Shown here piece after piece: positions 49,111-60,729 of a stretch of 64,000 nucleotides of DNA (position 1 is its first letter; each line of letters starts with the position of its first letter). This DNA comes from Halocaridina rubra (taxonomy: Eukaryota > Arthropoda > Malacostraca > Decapoda > Atyidae), in contig JAXCGZ010005720.1 of assembly GCA_037179515.1 (NCBI GenBank), positions 79,501 through 143,500 of the forward strand. The letters run 5' to 3'. Under the pieces are notes generated by a model. It was not told the DNA's origin and made no database searches. It worked only from the letters and a program-made list of their open reading frames with translations. The position numbers and the translations under genes are program-made.

Positions 49111-49892
49111 AAATGTTGGAGATTCAGTAAGATTGTAACCACTTGAAAATAATAAAAACATATAAGAAAACGATTTTTGATAAGAAACTCAGTGGTCGAA
49201 GCTATAGTATCAATTGATGATGGTGAAACTTTTCATTGGAATCGTCAGGACTAGAGAAAATCATTGATTTATCGAGAACAATCTGTAGCAGTGACTAGTT
49301 ACTCTTGCGTTGTACACTGATTTCCGCTGATTTTGGTGTAAAGAGTAACAGCAATGATAATATTCAAATAGATATTCACTCCATACAAAATTGTTGTATG
49401 CAAAGCTAATAACACTAATCCATGTCCAATACAATCAAGATCCAGTGGAATAATCTAAGGTCCTGAGTGGCTAAACCTATAATGAGTTACATTTTCGCAG
49501 TAAATTTGTTTAGTAATATGTCACTAGTCCAGTGGATGGTGTAAAATTTCACTGCCAATGTTGAATTGGTGTTTCTTGATTCCGCGAGAGCTTTGTCATT
49601 GGTATTTTAGGGGTTGCAATAATCTTGTACTTTACCAATTCTATATTTCTGGAATTCTATTTATTACTCACAAGCTACAAACCTTTTTTTCTGTATTTCC
49701 AAGTGTTTGAGTTTTGTCTTTTGAGGAGAGGTAATTTAGGCCATTATATCAATTGGTTGTGAGGGTAGCATAAAATTGTATGTAAGTTTTTATGTGTGCA
49801 TGTGTTATATTTTTGTATTAGACAGATATGATAGTACAGCACAGTCTACTTAGCTGTGTATGTCTTCCTCATGCTTATCTTTATTACGAAGC

Positions 49893-50110
49893 ACAAAGAA
49901 CCTAATATATTCATAGATAAAATTGTGCTCCACATAAATTTGGTGGTATATTTTGCACATTGAGCTTAACACTTTCATATTCTCCATCCACATATATTTG
50001 ATGACCATTTCATCCACCGCTAGCCAAACAGTAATATTTTCATTCTGTATTATACTGATAGGCAATTTACACGTCAAAACCTAATGCACTGAAATTCTTC
50101 CTCCATGACA
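49893..50110 (+). repeat. Degenerate ~65-bp tandem repeat, right block, up to the bZIP start codon
   Basis: Shares AAGAACCTAA..TTCATA, CTCCACATAAATTTGGTGG and TTCATATTCTCCATCCACATA with the block at 42.8-43.06 kb. The last unit (AAAACCTAATGCAC..TTCTTCCTCCATGA..GGTCATGAC) runs into the bZIP ATG at 50115. It may serve as its 5-prime UTR or promoter region. That role is an inference. Confidence 0.5.
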
Positions 50111-50114
50111 GGTC

Positions 50115-50822
50115 ATGACCGATTCAGATTGCCTGGAGATATTTAATGAGTTTGATTTAAGTAAGTTCGATGATTGTTCAGAAACTGCTACGGATCACGA
50201 AACTCAAGATTCTTCGACATCTATTTGCTTCAATTCCATCATCGTAGACCCCCAGCAGTTAATGAAAAAGCAATATGATCCTGACTGTTCAACTTCAAAT
50301 GATTTTAGAGAGATAGAAACTCACCTAATACCTGGAAAAGTTACTGACAGCAACGACACTGCTTCTCTGCTTCCAAAGGATACTGATGATATAGTTACTA
50401 CATTATCAATCCAATTCCCAACAAGCCTTGTAAGTCCAGAAAAGTCAGTTGTTGCAGAACATCATTACACTGGAACAAGCGTATACTTTGGTGACACAGG
50501 ACCCATGGAAACTGCTGCACTTTCAGGAATAGCAATTGGGTCTGGGCCTAAAAAGAGAAAGTTGTGGCAAGAATCAGAATTTAATGACCCAGTCAAAGAG
50601 AAGAAGCGCCTATGTGCCATCAACTCCAAACGATATCGCGAGAAATTCAAGAAGAAGGTACAAGATAGTGAAGCTATTAAAAATGAATATTCAACACTGA
50701 AAAAATGCAAATCGGAACTGGAACAGAAAAATGAAGAGCTTGAGAAAGAGATAAAAGAGCTCAAAGAATGCAACAAGCATCTAATGAAGCTGCTTTATCA
50801 AACTATGCAGTCCCTAGCTTAA
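50115..50822 (+). CDS. Single-exon bZIP transcription-factor-like protein, ATF4-type
   Basis: A 235-residue open frame, the only intact host-like gene seen. Residues 1-130 are acidic and Ser/Thr-rich, compatible with an activation region. KKRK at 146-149 could be a nuclear signal. Residues 161-182 form a basic region (KEKKRLCAINSKRYREKFKK) with the RYR core of ATF4/C/EBP-like factors. The invariant Asn of bZIP basic regions aligns with Cys167, however, and the AA pair with Asn-Ser, which is unusual for DNA contact. The zipper has Leu at 195, 202, 209, 216 and 223, five perfect heptads, with Lys/Glu-rich flanks. A pyrimidine-rich stretch and CAG lie just before the ATG, so it could be the last exon of a longer gene. 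Alternatives are a retrocopy or a lineage-specific duplicate. Not recognised as a named gene. Confidence 0.78.
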   Translation: MTDSDCLEIFNEFDLSKFDDCSETATDHETQDSSTSICFNSIIVDPQQLMKKQYDPDCSTSNDFREIETHLIPGKVTDSNDTASLLPKDTDDIVTTLSIQFPTSLVSPEKSVVAEHHYTGTSVYFGDTGPMETAALSGIAIGSGPKKRKLWQESEFNDPVKEKKRLCAINSKRYREKFKKKVQDSEAIKNEYSTLKKCKSELEQKNEELEKEIKELKECNKHLMKLLYQTMQSLA

Positions 50823-50984
50823 TAACAACAGAAGTTATCTTCTTGACATATCCAGTCCAGTAATATCCATCAACCTGTTTTCAAAGTCTATTTCACGAGT
50901 CACTTTGTATGAATATGCCATATCAAACTTGCCAAAAGCGAACTGCCTGAAGGAAAAGATGACAAGGCCAACTAACTATCAGCG

Positions 50985-50990
50985 AAATAA
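50985..50990 (+). promoter_or_regulatory. Candidate poly(A) signal for the bZIP gene
   Basis: AATAAA, 163 bases after the stop codon at 50820-50822. Plausible position, but the hexamer is common in A/T-rich DNA. Confidence 0.35.
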
Positions 50991-51944
50991 ACAGATGAAG
51001 TACAGCCTAGCCACTATCTGTTTAGAAGTTTCTCATACACAAGCAGAGGCGCAATTCCAGCATACTTAAAGCAAATCAAATCACTATTAATAGAGTTTGG
51101 TTTGCTTTAGCTTAGAAAGTCACAGCAGTATCAGGAAAGAGCCGTATCAGATATATTCTCCTCCAGCATAAATACCTTTAAAAGTCTAGAACATGTCAAA
51201 AGCAGGCGCTGTTTGTCTGCTATTAGAACCCTTAAGGATTAAATTTGAATTGAAATGATATACTTTTGCTATAAAATAGAAAATTTCAATTTTCAAAGAT
51301 CAATATGATAAAACATCACTTAAATAATTCAATTTCTTGGAAATTCTAAGATGTGCATACTAAATTCACGCTATAATTTTTCAGGCACGTTCTTTCAGAA
51401 TTTTGAAGGTACAGTCTCCCCATCATAAAAAGCCAACGATAGAATTACATCTTATATTCCATTCGATAAGGTAAGAATCTATTCAAATGGATTCAAGTAA
51501 TTTAATATTACTGTACTTGGGTATGCTTACACTGGTGCTTGAAGAATATATCCTTCTTATATTTTGCAACTCAAAAGCATATGAGGGAATAAGTAAGGTA
51601 TATTAAGCCTTATAAGTACTCCTTTCAGAACTCCATTTCAGATACGAGAGAAGTGGTCATACCAAGACAATATCCTCGGGATCATTATTATACTTATCAC
51701 AACAGAAAAAGAGGTAAGGCAATGAATACTCTAAAGAACATATGCAAAGAATAGTATGTAGTATTTTAAGTGCGTGAAGAGAACAGTAATTTATTTTTTG
51801 GATACATTTCTATTAAAGGTCGGAAAACACCTGCCTTGCATCTCTGAAATGAAACTAGACCTTGATTTTTATTTTTATTTCTAATAAATATAAAATGGGT
51901 ATATCCCTGGACTCAAGGCATACTTTCCAGTAACGACAAAGGTT

Positions 51945-51951
<7 letters not shown>
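50991..51951. other. No gene recognised
   Basis: About 960 bp of A/T-rich sequence downstream of the bZIP frame. No further exon, element or repeat was identified. Confidence 0.6.
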
Positions 51952-52023
<72 letters not shown>

Positions 52024-52064
52024 TGTGCGTGTGTGTGTATGTGTGCATGTGTATGTGTGTGTGT
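51952..52064. repeat. (CT)n then (TG)n microsatellite, left flank of CR1-c
   Basis: CT units 51952-52021, then TG units with a few CA/AT interruptions 52022-52064. The TG tract resumes on the other side of CR1-c at 53784. Confidence 0.96.
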
Positions 52065-53783
52065 GATTACCTAATTGTGATTACCTAATTGTGTTTACGG
52101 GAAAGAGCCCAAAGCTCGTATCTTCCGGTCCTGATCGGTTCCATTTTATACTTAGTGATACTTATCATACCTGTCCTTAAAACTATGGATTGAGATAGCA
52201 TTAACTACCTCCTCGCTTAGCCAATTCCAATTATCAACTACTCTTACACTGAAAAAGTATTTCCTTACATCCTGCAAAGAAGTTTTCTTACGAATCTTCA
52301 AACTATGACCTCTAGTTCTAGAGCCAGCCATATCAAAATATCGATCCCTATCCACTCTATCATAACCATGAAGGAATTTAAAGACTGTCACCATATCCCC
52401 CCTCACTCTTCTAGCTTCGAGTGATGGTAAGTCTAATTCCCTCAGCCTCTCATCATAACTGAGATTGCGTATTTCTGGCACCAGTTTCGTGGCATGTCTT
52501 TGAACTTTTTCAAGCTTAGCTATGTGCTTTTTCAAGTGCGGATTCCAAAAGGGGGCTGCATATTCGAGTTTTGGCCTCACATAGGTTACATAAATATTTC
52601 TGAACATTTCCTTGTCCATGTGCCTGAAGGCTACCCTTACATTTAATAAGAATGCATATGCTGCCCTTACTATGCCATTTATATGTATTTCCGGAGACAA
52701 ATCTGCCAGTATGTTCACTCCTAGATCTCTCTCATTTTCTGTCTCTTGAAGTTGTACTCCAGCCACCGAGTAGTCAAGCTTGGGCCTTCTTGCACTTGTA
52801 CCCATTCTCATTACCTTACATTTTGAAGTATTGAATTTCATTAGCCACTTTTCTGACCACTCATGCAGATTATTTAGATCCCCCTGAAGTTCTCTACCAT
52901 TGTTCTCGTTTTTACTTTCTTCACAATCTTTGCATCATCTGCAAACATATTCATGAATGAATTTACAGACTCTGGTAGGTCATTTACATATACAAGGAAC
53001 AAAAGTGGCCCTAAAACTGAACCCTGTGGAACTCCAATACTAACTCTTCTCCATTCAGACACTGAGTGTCTTACTCTAACCCTCTGTTCCCTTCCTTCTA
53101 AGTAAGTTTTTATCCATTCCAAAACATTTCCACCTATTCTAGCCATTGAGTGCAGCTTCCTAATAAGTCTCCCATGTGGAACAGTGTCAAAAGCTTTCTG
53201 GAAGTCTAGGAATATGCAATCTGCCCAGCCCTCTCTTTCCTGTAAGATTTGGCTTACCTCATCATAAAATTCTAATAAGTTTGTTACTGTTGATCTACCT
53301 TCTCTGAAGCCATGTTGCCTCACTGACAAAAAGTTGAAGGATTCCAAGTGAAGAGAGATATGTTTCCTTAGTAGTTTCTCCATAAGTTTGCAAACTATGC
53401 TGGTCAAGGAAACTGGTCTATAGTTCAGAGCCGTATCCCTCCTTCCCTTTTTGAAGATAGGTATCACATTTGCTTGTTTCCAGCATCTTGGAATCTCCCC
53501 CGACTCCAGTGACTCCTTAAATATGATACTTAGTGCCACTGATATTGTGTTTGCGCATTTTTTAAGCACATGAGGGGATATGTCATCAGGACCTGTAGCT
53601 TTATGAACATCTAAATCCATCAGCGCTTTGCATACCTCTGTGGCTGTAAGGTTGATGTTCTCTAATACCGGCCCTTGAGCTTCTATCACTGCAATCTGAG
53701 GGGGTGGGGTATTTTCTACTGTAAATACTGACTGAAACTCCTTGTTCAATTCTTTGCAGATCTCTTCATCCGTCTCAGTGATG
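52065..53783 (-). mobile_element. CR1-like LINE copy c, 5-prime truncated, in a (TG)n tract
   Basis: The 3-prime end at 52065 has two copies of the 14-bp terminal unit (52066-52079, 52080-52093 in plus-strand sense). The 5-prime truncation lies in the EN-RT linker at 53783 (SITETDEEI). Both flanks are TG repeats, so the insertion site was a (TG)n tract. Sequence is very close to copies a and b. Confidence 0.9.
52152..53783 (-). pseudogene. CR1-c reverse transcriptase, one frameshift
   Basis: The upstream frame (53783-52874) runs from TDEEICKELNKEFQSVFTVE through WKQANVIPIFKKG, NYRPVSLTSIV, QHGFREGRST, motif A FLDFQKAFDTV, motif B GVPQGSVLGP and FADD. It ends after VKK through loss of one A in an A run (six in copy a, five here, near 52911). 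The second frame continues from NLHEWSEKW through KLEYAAPFWNP and LPSLEARRVRGD to the natural end KYH at 52152. That single homopolymer change is the only lesion found. A first Met inside the TG repeat (HTHTHT) is an artefact. Confidence 0.87.
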
Positions 53784-53822
53784 AGTATATGTGTGTATAT
53801 GTGTGTGTGTGTGTGCGTGTGT
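53784..53822. repeat. (TG)n microsatellite, right flank of CR1-c
   Basis: TATGTGTG..(TG)n with one GC interruption. Continuation of the tract at 52022-52064 split by CR1-c. Confidence 0.95.
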
Positions 53823-54002
53823 TGCATGGAAATTCTCGCACTGCTTGCCTACTCTCAAAAAAAGTTCATGTCTGAAATAAAACTTATAAATTAAGACAAA
53901 TAAAGGAATGATGTAAAGAGGCACTAAGTAGCATTAGACTCAAGTCTGACAGAGGACCACGTTATTAGTTTTATAAATATATATTTATAATTAATGTTGT
54001 TT
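53823..54002. other. No gene recognised
   Basis: About 180 bp of unassigned A/T-rich sequence between CR1-c and SINE copy 7. Confidence 0.6.
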
Positions 54003-54197
54003 GTTCCGGTTTTATGCCACGGACTCCCTTTTCTACCAAGGGCTAGGACGGTTGCCTTCTTGCGAAGGACTTGTTTTGGCAGATGTAATCGTTACCCTGA
54101 GTGCATGCCCTTGCTAACCTCAGACCGTGACGGGGCGCGAACCCTCGACTTGACGCCTCAGAGTCGCGGACGCTAGCGCTTGAGCCACGGTGACTAC
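54003..54197 (-). mobile_element. tRNA-derived SINE copy 7
   Basis: Same family as copies 1-6, reverse orientation. Box A TGGCTCAAGCGC and box B GGTTCGCGCCCC. Flanked by ordinary A/T-rich DNA without a long ATT tail. Relative to the plus-strand copies it has a one-base loss in TTTATGCCACGG (versus TTTTACGTCACGG). Confidence 0.8.
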
Positions 54198-54934
54198 ATT
54201 ATATTTATTATTAATGAATTACACTAAAACTCGAGAGAAGTTGGTGATATTTTTGTTAATCCATAATTACCGACAGATTTAACTTCATTTGAAACAAGTA
54301 GCACCCATCAACATTCCGTGGAGCTGAAACTCTCATGCAACATAAGGTCTGCCAGAATGAGTCATAGGCAACATGAGCACCTTTGAAAATGAAAGCAAAG
54401 ATGCATACATATACATGACTCCATTTTCCCTTGCAAGGGGGCTAGACCAGCTAAGAAAAGCGATTTCATCACGATCCACACATACCTCAGCTTCTCCTCT
54501 TAGCTCCTTAGGGATAAAAGGTTTCCACATTTTCTCCCCTTACCACCCTGCTTAAGCAGTGGTACTTGAAAGTAAATAAGTACATAAATATTTTCAACTA
54601 ATTTCGGAGTTTCTACTATAATTCAATATGCCATGACACTGATAGCCATTCCCAAACTAAGGACCATGTTCAGTACATATCAATTAAACGAAGAAACAAG
54701 CCAAGTCAAGTCTTGATAGAGCTGGTCCGGCGGATACACACTGATAGAGCTGGTGTTAGGAAACGTGTAGTTTGCACAAACTTTTATACATATCCAAGAC
54801 TAACATCCATGTGGCTAGGGAGAAACAGTGATCCCAAGATAACATGAGAAACCACCAAGGAGAGCATGAACACGATATCAAAGATGATAACAACGACAAT
54901 GACAAGGGTGCTGCTGCTGCCGCCGCCGCCGCCA
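54198..54934. other. No gene recognised; small (CTG/CCG)n tract
   Basis: Unassigned sequence. 54909-54933 is a short CTG then CCG trinucleotide run immediately before CR1-d. Confidence 0.6.
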
Positions 54935-54940
54935 CAGTGT

Positions 54941-55227
54941 GATTACCTAATTGTGTTTACGGGAAAGAGCCCAAAGCTCGTATCTTCCCGTCTCCTGATC
55001 GGTTCCATTTTATACTTAGTGATACTTATCATACCTGTCCTTAAAACTATGGATTGAGATAGCATTAACTACCTCCTCGCTTAGCCAATTCCAATTATCA
55101 ACTACTCTTACACTAAAAAAGTATTTTCTTACATCCTGCAAAGAAGGATGTAAGAAAATACTTTTTCAGTGTAAGAGTAGTTGATAATTGGAATTCGCTA
55201 AGCGAGGAGGTGGTTAATGCTATCTCA
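54941..55227. mobile_element. CR1-like LINE copy d, 3-prime end folded back on itself
   Basis: 54941-55136 is the minus-strand 3-prime UTR and last codons of the CR1 family, with one 14-bp terminal unit at 54942-54955. After a 9-bp centre (TGCAAAGAA, 55137-55145) the last 82 bp are repeated in inverted orientation (55146-55227). The arms differ at only a few positions. A short repeat CAGTGTG lies at both outer edges (54935-54941 and 55226-55232) and may be the target duplication. Confidence 0.85.
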
Positions 55228-55637
<410 letters not shown>

Positions 55638-55798
55638 CAAACAAACACAGCACAATTAAGTAATTACACACACATAATGGGAGTGCATATTTGTGGGGTT
55701 TTCAATAACGTGGTTTTGAATGTAAGTGGTCGGAATTATTAAAAATAAAAGCAGAAAAACTTTTAAGCTAACCATAAAGATTAATTTAAATTTAGCGG

Positions 55799-58530
55799 AT
55801 AGTAGGTTGGCCATGGCACGAGCCGCGCTTTGAAATACTGACTGAAGGTATTATGAATTCAACTAGGACTGGTCCTGATAGCTCCAGGTTGAGTCTTCCT
55901 TCAGGCACGGTTCTTTCCTTATGCCTACATCGACACCGAATATTCTGGCATACTCGTTTACACATCTCTTACTATTCAGTTACATTTGACATGTCACAAC
56001 ACTCCCAATATCTGTTGTTTTTTTTATCTAATTTTCCTCATTTTTGCTCTATATATGGTAGGTCCACAACTTATGGCCCCCACTACCCGGCATAGAGGGG
56101 TGCTAAGAATCTCTGGGGAATTTGTTGACTCCACTACTAGCGTCAGGGTAGACACGCCTGCTGGTAGTAATGGTTCTGCCCTTAATTCGCTCCTCCTGAT
56201 ATATCTACTTCTTTCACTCATCAATATTCTAACATTCGACACCTGAACTCTAATCTTTCGTCTGTGGAGGAGCACTTGGGTATATCCCTCCCTAACCTCC
56301 TATTTCTCTCTGAAATCGAGCTGTCTAGTCATGCTTCCACTGACCCATTTCAAATCTCTCACTATTATCTGTATTCTCGTTTCCGTTCCAAAGGTGGTGT
56401 CTGTGTCTCCTGCAACACTAACACTCCTATTGCAAAACTCATGGACCTTGAATCTCCTGACTAAGATGTTCTATGGCTAAAAATCTATCTCTCCACTACC
56501 ACTATATTCCTTTGCTTCTGCTACTGTTCTCCAAACTCCACTGACTTTTTATCTGTCTTTGAATATCTGTCCTCTTGCCATGAGTCCTTGCTATCTTCTC
56601 ACCCACATGCTGACGTTCTCTATATTGAAGACTTCAATGTACACCACAGTGAGTGGCTTAATTCTCCTCACACTGATGTGGGAGGAAGTGAGGCCCTTGC
56701 TTTCTTTAATACTCACGATCTGGAACAGATTAGCAAACATCCTACCATGTTCCCAATCGGCGAGAACATGCAGCCAACACTCTCGACCTAGTTCTTATTT
56801 CTCATCTGTCAAACTACTCATATTCTTTGCGTTCGCCTCTTGGTGATTTCATTCTTTCCATTTTCGCTTTCTCTCCATCAATTCCCCCAACTCAGCACTG
56901 CCTTTGGCACTTTGAGCTTACCCAACGTGAAGATTTGTGTACTATCCTCTTTGACTTCCCTATGGGTTGACTACTGCTTTTGGTCCCGCAACCCTGATCA
57001 GGTAGCCCTAAAATTACCGAGATCATGACCTTAGGAATGGAGGCATTCATCCCAACCTCTATAAAAACTCTTTGTCCCCCAAGTCCTTGGTTTGACAGTG
57101 TGTCAAACCAAGGATTTCAGGCCAGGGATTAGGCACATGGTTGTACCAAGCCTCTCCTACTAATTTAATTCGCTCTGCTTTTATTACAGCTAGAAATTGC
57201 TGTACTGCTCAGATTCGAAGGTCTAAAGCTGCCTTTATAACAGGGAAAGTTGATAACCTTAACTCCTCTCCTACTAATAAATATTTATCCTTAGCCAAAA
57301 ACCTCTCCAAAAACTTCTGTAACTGAAGCTTTCCTTCCCTCATTTGTTCTGATGGTTCTATAGCTTGCTCTACCATTGACAAAGCCACTCTCTTTATCTC
57401 TCATTTTTCTGCCAACTCTTCCATAAACGATTCCTGTGCACCTATCCCTCATTCTTTACCCCTCTCTTACCCTATGCTCTCCTTCATTTTTTCTTCACGC
57501 AAAGCTCATAAAGTTATATGCTGCTAAAGACGAATAAGGCATCTGGTCCTGATGTTATCCCTGCAAGGTTTCTTAAGGAGTTTGCAGATGAACTGGCTCC
57601 CGTGCTATGCCATCTTTTTCGCCTCATTCTTTCAACCAATATCTATCCTTCATCTTGAAGGCAAGCTCTAGTTCAACCTGTTCCGAAAAGGGTGACCGCT
57701 GTATTCCTTCAAACTACCTACCTTTTGCCCTGACATCTTTTATAGCTAAAGATTTTAAAACTTTGATCAATGCTCACTTCTTGAAATATCTTGAATCTAA
57801 CTCTCTTATCTCCGATCACCAGTACTGCTTCCGCAAGGCAAGATCCACTGATGACCTCCAGTCCAATCGTACTCATGTATGGTCATCTTCTCTGAGGAAA
57901 TATGGGGAATCCTTTGTCATCGCATTTGATATCTCTAAGACTTTTGACAGTCTGGCACAAGACTCTTGGCCAAACTCCCTGCATATGGCTTTACCTCTTC
58001 TCTCCATTCTCTGATTTCCAGTTTCTATCTAACCATTTTATATTCGTTGTTGTTGACGGTGCAACATCTAGCTTAAATCCTGTTACCACTTACGTTCCAC
58101 GGTGCTCTGTTCTTTCACCTACTCTCTTCCTTCTCTTCATCAACGATCTTCTTCAGTCTTCATCAACCTTTCTTCGAATCCGTCGTCTTTGCCGACGATT
58201 CTAAACTTCATTTTTCCTCTGCATTTTCTTCGCAACCTTTATCTGCTACTCGAAATCAGTCTCGCATCAATCTTTCTTTTACTTTCAACTAAGATTTGCA
58301 GAAGGTATCTGAGTGAGACACCCAAACTTTACTTAGATTTAATGCCTCCAAGGAACAGTTTCTGGGTATATCTTTATCTTCTTCTCCTCCTGATAGCCCT
58401 GTTGTCTTCAAAACTCACGAAATTTACCCTCTTAATTCTATTAACATAGTAGGAATCCAGATACCCTCTGACTTGTCTTGGAATCCAAATATCTAAATCT
58501 GCATTCAAAAATTGGGGGTTCTCTTTCATT
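55799..58530 (+). mobile_element. Jockey-like LINE copy J5, complete 5-prime end, 3-prime truncated
   Basis: Starts TAGTAGGTTGGCCATGG, the same 5-prime end as J1. The 5-prime UTR runs to the ORF start near 56058 (PQLMAPTTRHRGVLRIS). EN: SEIELSSHAS (SETQL decayed), EDFNVHHSEW (GDFN with Gly to Glu) and degraded SDH. RT: YLPFALTSFIAK, QYCFRKARST, motif A DISKTFDS, degraded motif B (VPRCSVLSP) and FADDS codons near 58190 in another frame. It stops at 58530 in the thumb region (KLGVL). Multiple frameshifts and stops. Confidence 0.82.
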
Positions 58531-58816
58531 GCATCTGCGTTAATTGCATATGTTTATGTATGTTATAAAAAAGCAAACAAAAAAGAAGTAACTATGACTA
58601 CAAATTTAGTTACATCTTTTGTTTGCTTCAATGAAGAATTCTGGACTAAGGGACTCCAATGTTGTTTTCATTTTGGTTTTCTAGGCTCTGAGTTCTATCG
58701 AACAACATCTCTATTTCCAGTTTATTGTCATGGGTCATGGCTTAAGCAGAAAGTGGCAACTGAATCCAAATTTAAGATTTCCTCTTAGTCTGCTAACTCT
58801 TAGCTTGTCAGACTGA

Positions 58817-59005
<189 letters not shown>

Positions 59006-60254
59006 TCAAAATCCTCAAATTACCATCATTCAGAGGCACAAGATATTTTGTAGTACCAGACTTTATTTCTGTGTACCGTGTACGATGGAGGTGTGATATT
59101 TATTCTTTTATGACTTTTATTTGAGCATCATTTATATTGCAATAGTCCAACTTGTTTTTTGTTAATTGTAACTATTAATTTATGCCAAGGTGTACTTCAT
59201 TTATGAGGTTTAGCTGTCTTTTAACGAGTTTTATATATTAAAATAAAAACATTTTCGCTTACCAAATGATCAACCTGTCATTGAAATATGTGCCTCTCAT
59301 CACCATCATCATCACAAACACAAGTTGTACATCCTGTGAATGTGTAAGCACCACTCACTTCAAGTCTGCCTCTACTACTGAGGGAAAGAACAGTAGGTAA
59401 ACATAAAGATGTTTGAGGTCTCTCATAAAACAAAGTTTGAGACTTCACAATAATGAAAATAAAACACCCTGGTGAATATAAAGCAATAGTTTATACTAGA
59501 TGTCACGCATAATTCCCATTCGGTGATAATTACCTTACTAACATGAAAATGTACACGATTGCGCCTAACGTCACAAATGTAACAAAATGATCTCATTGAC
59601 AATGAGGGAACAGTAGTAATACATGTAGAGAACTTGAATATGAAAATCACAAACACACAAAAAAAAAAAACATCGATTTTATTCAATATGTTTAGAGAAA
59701 AAGTTGCTGCCAAGAGAGTACATTACTGAAATCTAATTAATGACTCATTTTATTGTAAATTTTATCTCTACTTCCAGGGACACGAATGCTCACACTCTCT
59801 AACAAAAACAGCGAAGGGATAGACAGTACTTTTCGAATTCTTTATCAATAAAGATCTACGAGGTATTTAAAAACCTGAATGCTATTCAGTGTTGGATTGT
59901 CCATGGATCTTCAATCAAAACACAGCTCTTGCTTATATATTGAGACTGAGGGTACCTCATGTATCTCAAATATCTGGAGGAGAATCTGTTGTCCGTCAAA
60001 GTTATTAAACATTTTCAAGTGCTCAGACTAGTTAACCTTGGAAAAATGCAAAAGAAAGAAACCATAAACATCCCTATCCAAACCTTTCCACGATGCACAA
60101 GAAAAATATGGAGTTCTGAAAGTCAAGTTAATAATTCATGGAGAAGCATTTTACGCATATATACCAGAATTCAAAACAAAGTTCCTTAATTTATAGAATA
60201 ATTTCTTTGTAATATCAAGAGAAAACAAACAGACACCCTAAGAATCGGTAAATC
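59006..60254. other. No gene recognised
   Basis: About 1.25 kb without a supported gene. A small CAC/CAT cluster lies at 59297-59316. The stretch 59950-60190 has an open frame (76 codons, KYLEENLLSVKVIKHF..) that matches nothing I know. Confidence 0.55.
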
Positions 60255-60660
60255 TGAAAACCTATGAAGTAGATTGTGAAAAAAAGCTGAAGTAGTTAGA
60301 TTTTTCACCATTACAGTACACAAGAGAAAGGAGGGTCATGGTAGCATCTTTAATATTCCTCCATGGTTTAACAGACTTGTTAGTATGTGATACATAAGGC
60401 ACTAAAATTAAAGGTCACGAGAAAGGATAAAGGAGATAGATATATCATCACATGAAGCCAGATGCATAGAGGTAGTATGGTAATATAGATTTTAAATACC
60501 TCACCGACATTGAAAGAGTTTAAAGGCGCTATATTTTGATATGGGCGTCTATACAGCCACAGGTTACAGTTTGCGGCTTCATAAGAAAGAATCTTTACAG
60601 GATATAAGACATTCCTTATCTGAAAGGGTAAGAATAGTTGATATGTGATATTTTGACGGT
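60255..60660 (+). mobile_element. CR1-like LINE fragment h, very old
   Basis: 60320-60400 corresponds to the GDMVTVFKFLHG region (GGTCATGG..CTTTAATATTCCTCCATGG). 60525-60650 corresponds to RYFDMA..GHSLKLHKKTSLQDVR..FFSVRVVD. A ~120-bp unassigned insertion lies between them. Many indels; identity is by block order only. Confidence 0.6.
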
Positions 60661-60729
60661 GAATAAGACAAGCAGAAGTTGGAAGCAGCTGAAGTATGAA
60701 TATGGAGAAAACTTTTGAAGATACCATGG

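Larger units (their letters stand above)
45151..49892 (+). mobile_element. Gypsy-3 retrotransposon, highly degenerate, plus strand
   Basis: Order on the plus strand: LTR-like block (45151-45341), gag (about 45860-46170), RT (about 47280-47650), RNase H (about 47740-48110), integrase (about 48370-49080), LTR-like block (about 49719-49892). The two LTR-like blocks align through TGGTTG, TGTGTTA, ACTGTCTA/ACAGTCTAC, TAGCTG.. and TCTTTAT.ACGA, but are strongly diverged, so this is the oldest Gypsy copy here. Its left edge abuts J4's A-rich tail. Confidence 0.72.

Noticed and set aside
45151..49892. An endogenous retrovirus with envelope
   Set aside because: Only gag, RT, RNase H and integrase remnants were found between the LTR-like blocks. 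No envelope-like frame in any of the three Gypsy elements.
59423..59713. 96-codon minus-strand frame with hydrophobic residues
   Set aside because: No motif, no neighbour support, composition expected from A/T-rich non-coding DNA.
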